Shown: positions 1-64,000 of the stretch, one piece after another
Layout of the letters: each line of letters begins with the position of its first letter
How positions within the stretch are numbered: position 1 is the stretch's first letter
Origin: Pseudorasbora parva
Taxonomy: Eukaryota; Chordata; Actinopteri; Cypriniformes; Gobionidae
NCBI RefSeq assembly: GCF_024679245.1
Contig: NC_090184.1
Coordinates: forward strand, 4,592,547-4,656,546
DNA length: 64,000 nucleotides
Reading direction: 5' to 3'
Program-made: the position numbers and the translations under genes
The notes under the pieces: model-generated
Database searches by the model: none
Told to the model about the DNA's origin: nothing
The model's input: only the letters and a program-made list of their open reading frames with translations

Positions 1-104
1 GCACGCGGGGAGCGAAGGCTGGTCGGGTCAGGGCTGTTTTGGCAGCAAAAGAGGGACAAGCACAATATTAGGAAGGTGGTCCTAATGTTATGGCTGATTG
101 GTTT
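1..104 (+). mobile_element. Tc1-like element, 3' part with an internal deletion
   Basis: Bases 1-24 resemble the part of a Tc1-like transposase gene encoding an early ARGERRL-type stretch. From about 25 the sequence jumps to the gene's 3' end (GGGTCAGGGCTGTTTTGGC) and the terminal repeat around TGTTATGGCTGAT. A full copy has roughly 1 kb between these points, so this is an internally deleted, non-autonomous copy. Its 5' part is outside the window. It sits in an older repeat that resumes at about 105. Confidence 0.7.
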
Positions 105-240
105 ATATTCAAATAGAAAACAGCTATTTCAAGTTGTACTAATATTTGTAGTATTACTGTTTTTACTGTATTTTTGATCAAATAAATGAAGCATTCAATT
201 GTTCTTCAATAGCATTCAAAAAAAATCTTCCAAAACTTTT
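105..240 (+). repeat. Fragment of a dispersed cyprinid repeat (family 'GATCAAATAAATG')
   Basis: The block with AAATAGAAAACAG and TTTTTGATCAAATAAATG recurs, more or less diverged, at 4725-4905, 15108-17160 (other strand), 40540-40660 and 47770-47890. It is a common dispersed repeat of cyprinid introns. The superfamily is not clear from the sequence. Confidence 0.6.
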
Positions 241-573
241 GAAAGGTTCAAATATAATGTAATATAATTAGTCATTATGAATACCTTTTATTCTCCAATG
301 TATACAAGCTTGAAGTATAAGTGTTACTGGATTGTCTCCCAGACATATCTGTGGATCAGTTGTGATTGTCAAAATGATAGAGCTAGCATGTTAAAAGCTG
401 GTTATTATTGGAATAATGTCTATCTTTGCTCAAAGTGTGTGATATCCCATTTGTCTTACATGTGACATGCTTGACCGAACATTTTCTAAGCCCTCAATTC
501 TACTATAGTGTGGCGTTTTCAAGGCACTTAACCTGTTGACTCCTCATCCGTCTTTGTTTTTTTTTCTCCCCAG

Positions 574-62482
<61,909 letters not shown>

Positions 62483-62641
62483 GTAAGTCACACACACACA
62501 CATGCAGATGCACATCAGACGCATGTCAAAGTTCACCATATCATGACAAGTGTGCAGCGTGTGAGCGAGTCTTCTGTTCATACACGTGTGTGTGGGTTTT
62601 ATGCCATCATGTGTTCCTCTGATTCAGTACAGTAAAATCCC

Positions 62642-62679
<38 letters not shown>

Positions 62680-63370
62680 TCCAGAGAGATTACGAGTCCT
62701 CACTGAAAATGCCCCAAACTGGCTGGATTTACAGTCCTCGCTGCACACCATGAGGCAGACAGATGGCATCACTATGGTGTGTGTTCATATGTTGTTGCTG
62801 TTTTGCCCAGTGGCCTTTTGGCACATTGGTACAGTCCTCCCAGAGCAAAGGCCATGATATAAGTGTGTATGTGTCTACCTTTGGCTGTGGATGCGGTCGC
62901 TGTGAGGAAGCAGCCTGTGGCTTTGTCAGTATTGGCACACGGCAGTCTAAAACCAATCGTCTCGCTGGGCTTCAGAGCTTTGCTCACTAAGATACACCAA
63001 CCTCATGCCCACCTGTCCTCAGCTTAAGGGAAAATCCTCACACACACAAACAGCATCCGGTGCTGGGCTCCGGGACCTTCTGAAGAGCTTTTGCACTGTA
63101 TTATGGTGGCTGTTTTTTATAGTTATTTCTAGAGTTGGGGTACAAAATAAGACTCTGACATAATCTGGTGGACTTGAACTCAAACTTGGCATGGACTCGG
63201 ACAGTAATTGACAACATAAAATTAAAATGATGACATTAAAAAATATCTCCCACTCAAACTTGGTTGGTTAACTTTATATGCAAAGATTGCAGATGGCCCC
63301 AGATTATTATGCACGTTAAAACATCACACTCTTACTTGATATATTATATTTGACAGTTTATCATAAAACT
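62483..63370. other. Intron after exon n, with a CA microsatellite at 62647-62678
   Basis: 62690-63080 is non-repetitive and GC-balanced. Open frames on both strands have no recognisable domain. No further cabin1 exon could be identified before the window ends. Confidence 0.4.
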
Positions 63371-64000
63371 GCAGTGCATTAGGAAAGTATTCACAGTGCT
63401 TCACTTTTTCCATATTTTATGTTACAGCCTTATTGCAAAATTGATTAAATTCACAAACAATAGCCCATAATGACAACATGAAATAAGTTTGTTTGAAATC
63501 TTTGCAAATATATTAAAAATAAATTTTTCAGTCTTTGCTCAATACTTTGTTGAAGCATCTTTGGCACCAATTACAGCCCCAAGTCTTTTTGAGTTTTTTA
63601 AGCTTGGCGCACCTGTTTTTGGGCAGTTTCTCCTGTCCTTCTTGGCAGGACCTCTTCAGCTCTATCAGGTTGGATAGGGAGCGTCGGTGCACAGCCATTT
63701 TCAGATCTCTCCAGAGATGTTCAATCGGGTTCAAGTCTGGGCTCTGGCTGGGCCACTCAAGGACATTCACAGAGTCATCCCGTAGCCACTCCTTTGTTAT
63801 CTTGTCTGAGTGCTTTGGTCATTTTCCTGTTAGAGGATGAAACTTCGCCCCAGTCTGAGGTCCAGAGCGCTCTGGGGCAGTTTTTCATCAAGGATTTCTC
63901 TGTACATGGCTACATCATCTTTCCCTCGAACTTTACTAGTCTCCCAGTTCCTGCCGCTGCAAAATATCCCCACAGCATGATGCTGCCACCCCCATGCTTC
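63371..64000 (-). pseudogene. Tc1-like transposon, minus strand, cut by the window end
   Basis: The terminal repeat is GCATTAGGAAAGTATTCACA, then GTGCTTCACTTTTTCC. Minus-strand translation of 63770-63528 gives WPSQSPDLNPIEHLWRDLK around the catalytic Glu, ending in a Lys-rich tail. The second-Asp region upstream is degraded and the rest lies beyond 64000. A solo end of the same family is at 21850-21906. Confidence 0.88.

Overview
The window is a piece of a ray-finned fish genome, most likely a cyprinid (zebrafish, carp or a relative). The evidence is short exons with GT-AG introns, many CA and AT microsatellites, and a dense load of cypriniform-type DNA transposons: Tc1-like, hAT-like, TTAA-target elements, and short inverted-repeat elements carrying the 'AGTTCACCCAAAAATGA' type of end.

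One gene runs through the whole window on the + strand. It is the central part of cabin1 (calcineurin-binding protein cabin-1, the metazoan counterpart of yeast Hir3). I can place 14 exons between 574 and 62482. Every splice is GT-AG and the phases join without a break into 897 codons (2691 nt). The gene continues beyond both ends of the window. Exons cluster at 574-5159 and 11419-17417, with one at 21957. Two very long introns follow (about 18.0 kb and 21.0 kb), split by a pair of exons at 40182-41397. The last visible exon is at 62369-62482. No start codon, stop codon, promoter or poly(A) site of cabin1 is in view, and I see no second host gene on either strand.

Most of the rest is intronic transposon sequence, often nested. 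Five hAT-like elements have 8-bp target duplications (four perfect). Seven elements have paired TTAA ends. Others include a PIF/Harbinger-like element with a 3-bp TAA duplication, two related elements with 6-bp duplications, several Tc1-like copies (all broken or cut by the window), a SINE-like retroposon, and a near-perfect 0.3-kb hairpin. The deepest stack is at 36481-39335, where four layers sit inside one another and the innermost is a nearly full-length but inactivated Tc1-like transposase gene. A composite hAT element at 24786-28047 holds a BED zinc-finger fragment, two 24-bp perfect palindromes in a head-to-head inverted duplication, and a nested 466-bp inverted-repeat element.

I did not find a convincing new biological system. 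The best leads are the transposon structures (the 6-bp-duplication family, the palindrome-containing BED/hAT ends, the long inverted repeats), the same repeat sitting just downstream of two cabin1 splice donors, a transposon end 51 bp upstream of a splice acceptor, and several non-repetitive intron blocks that could be conserved regulatory DNA.
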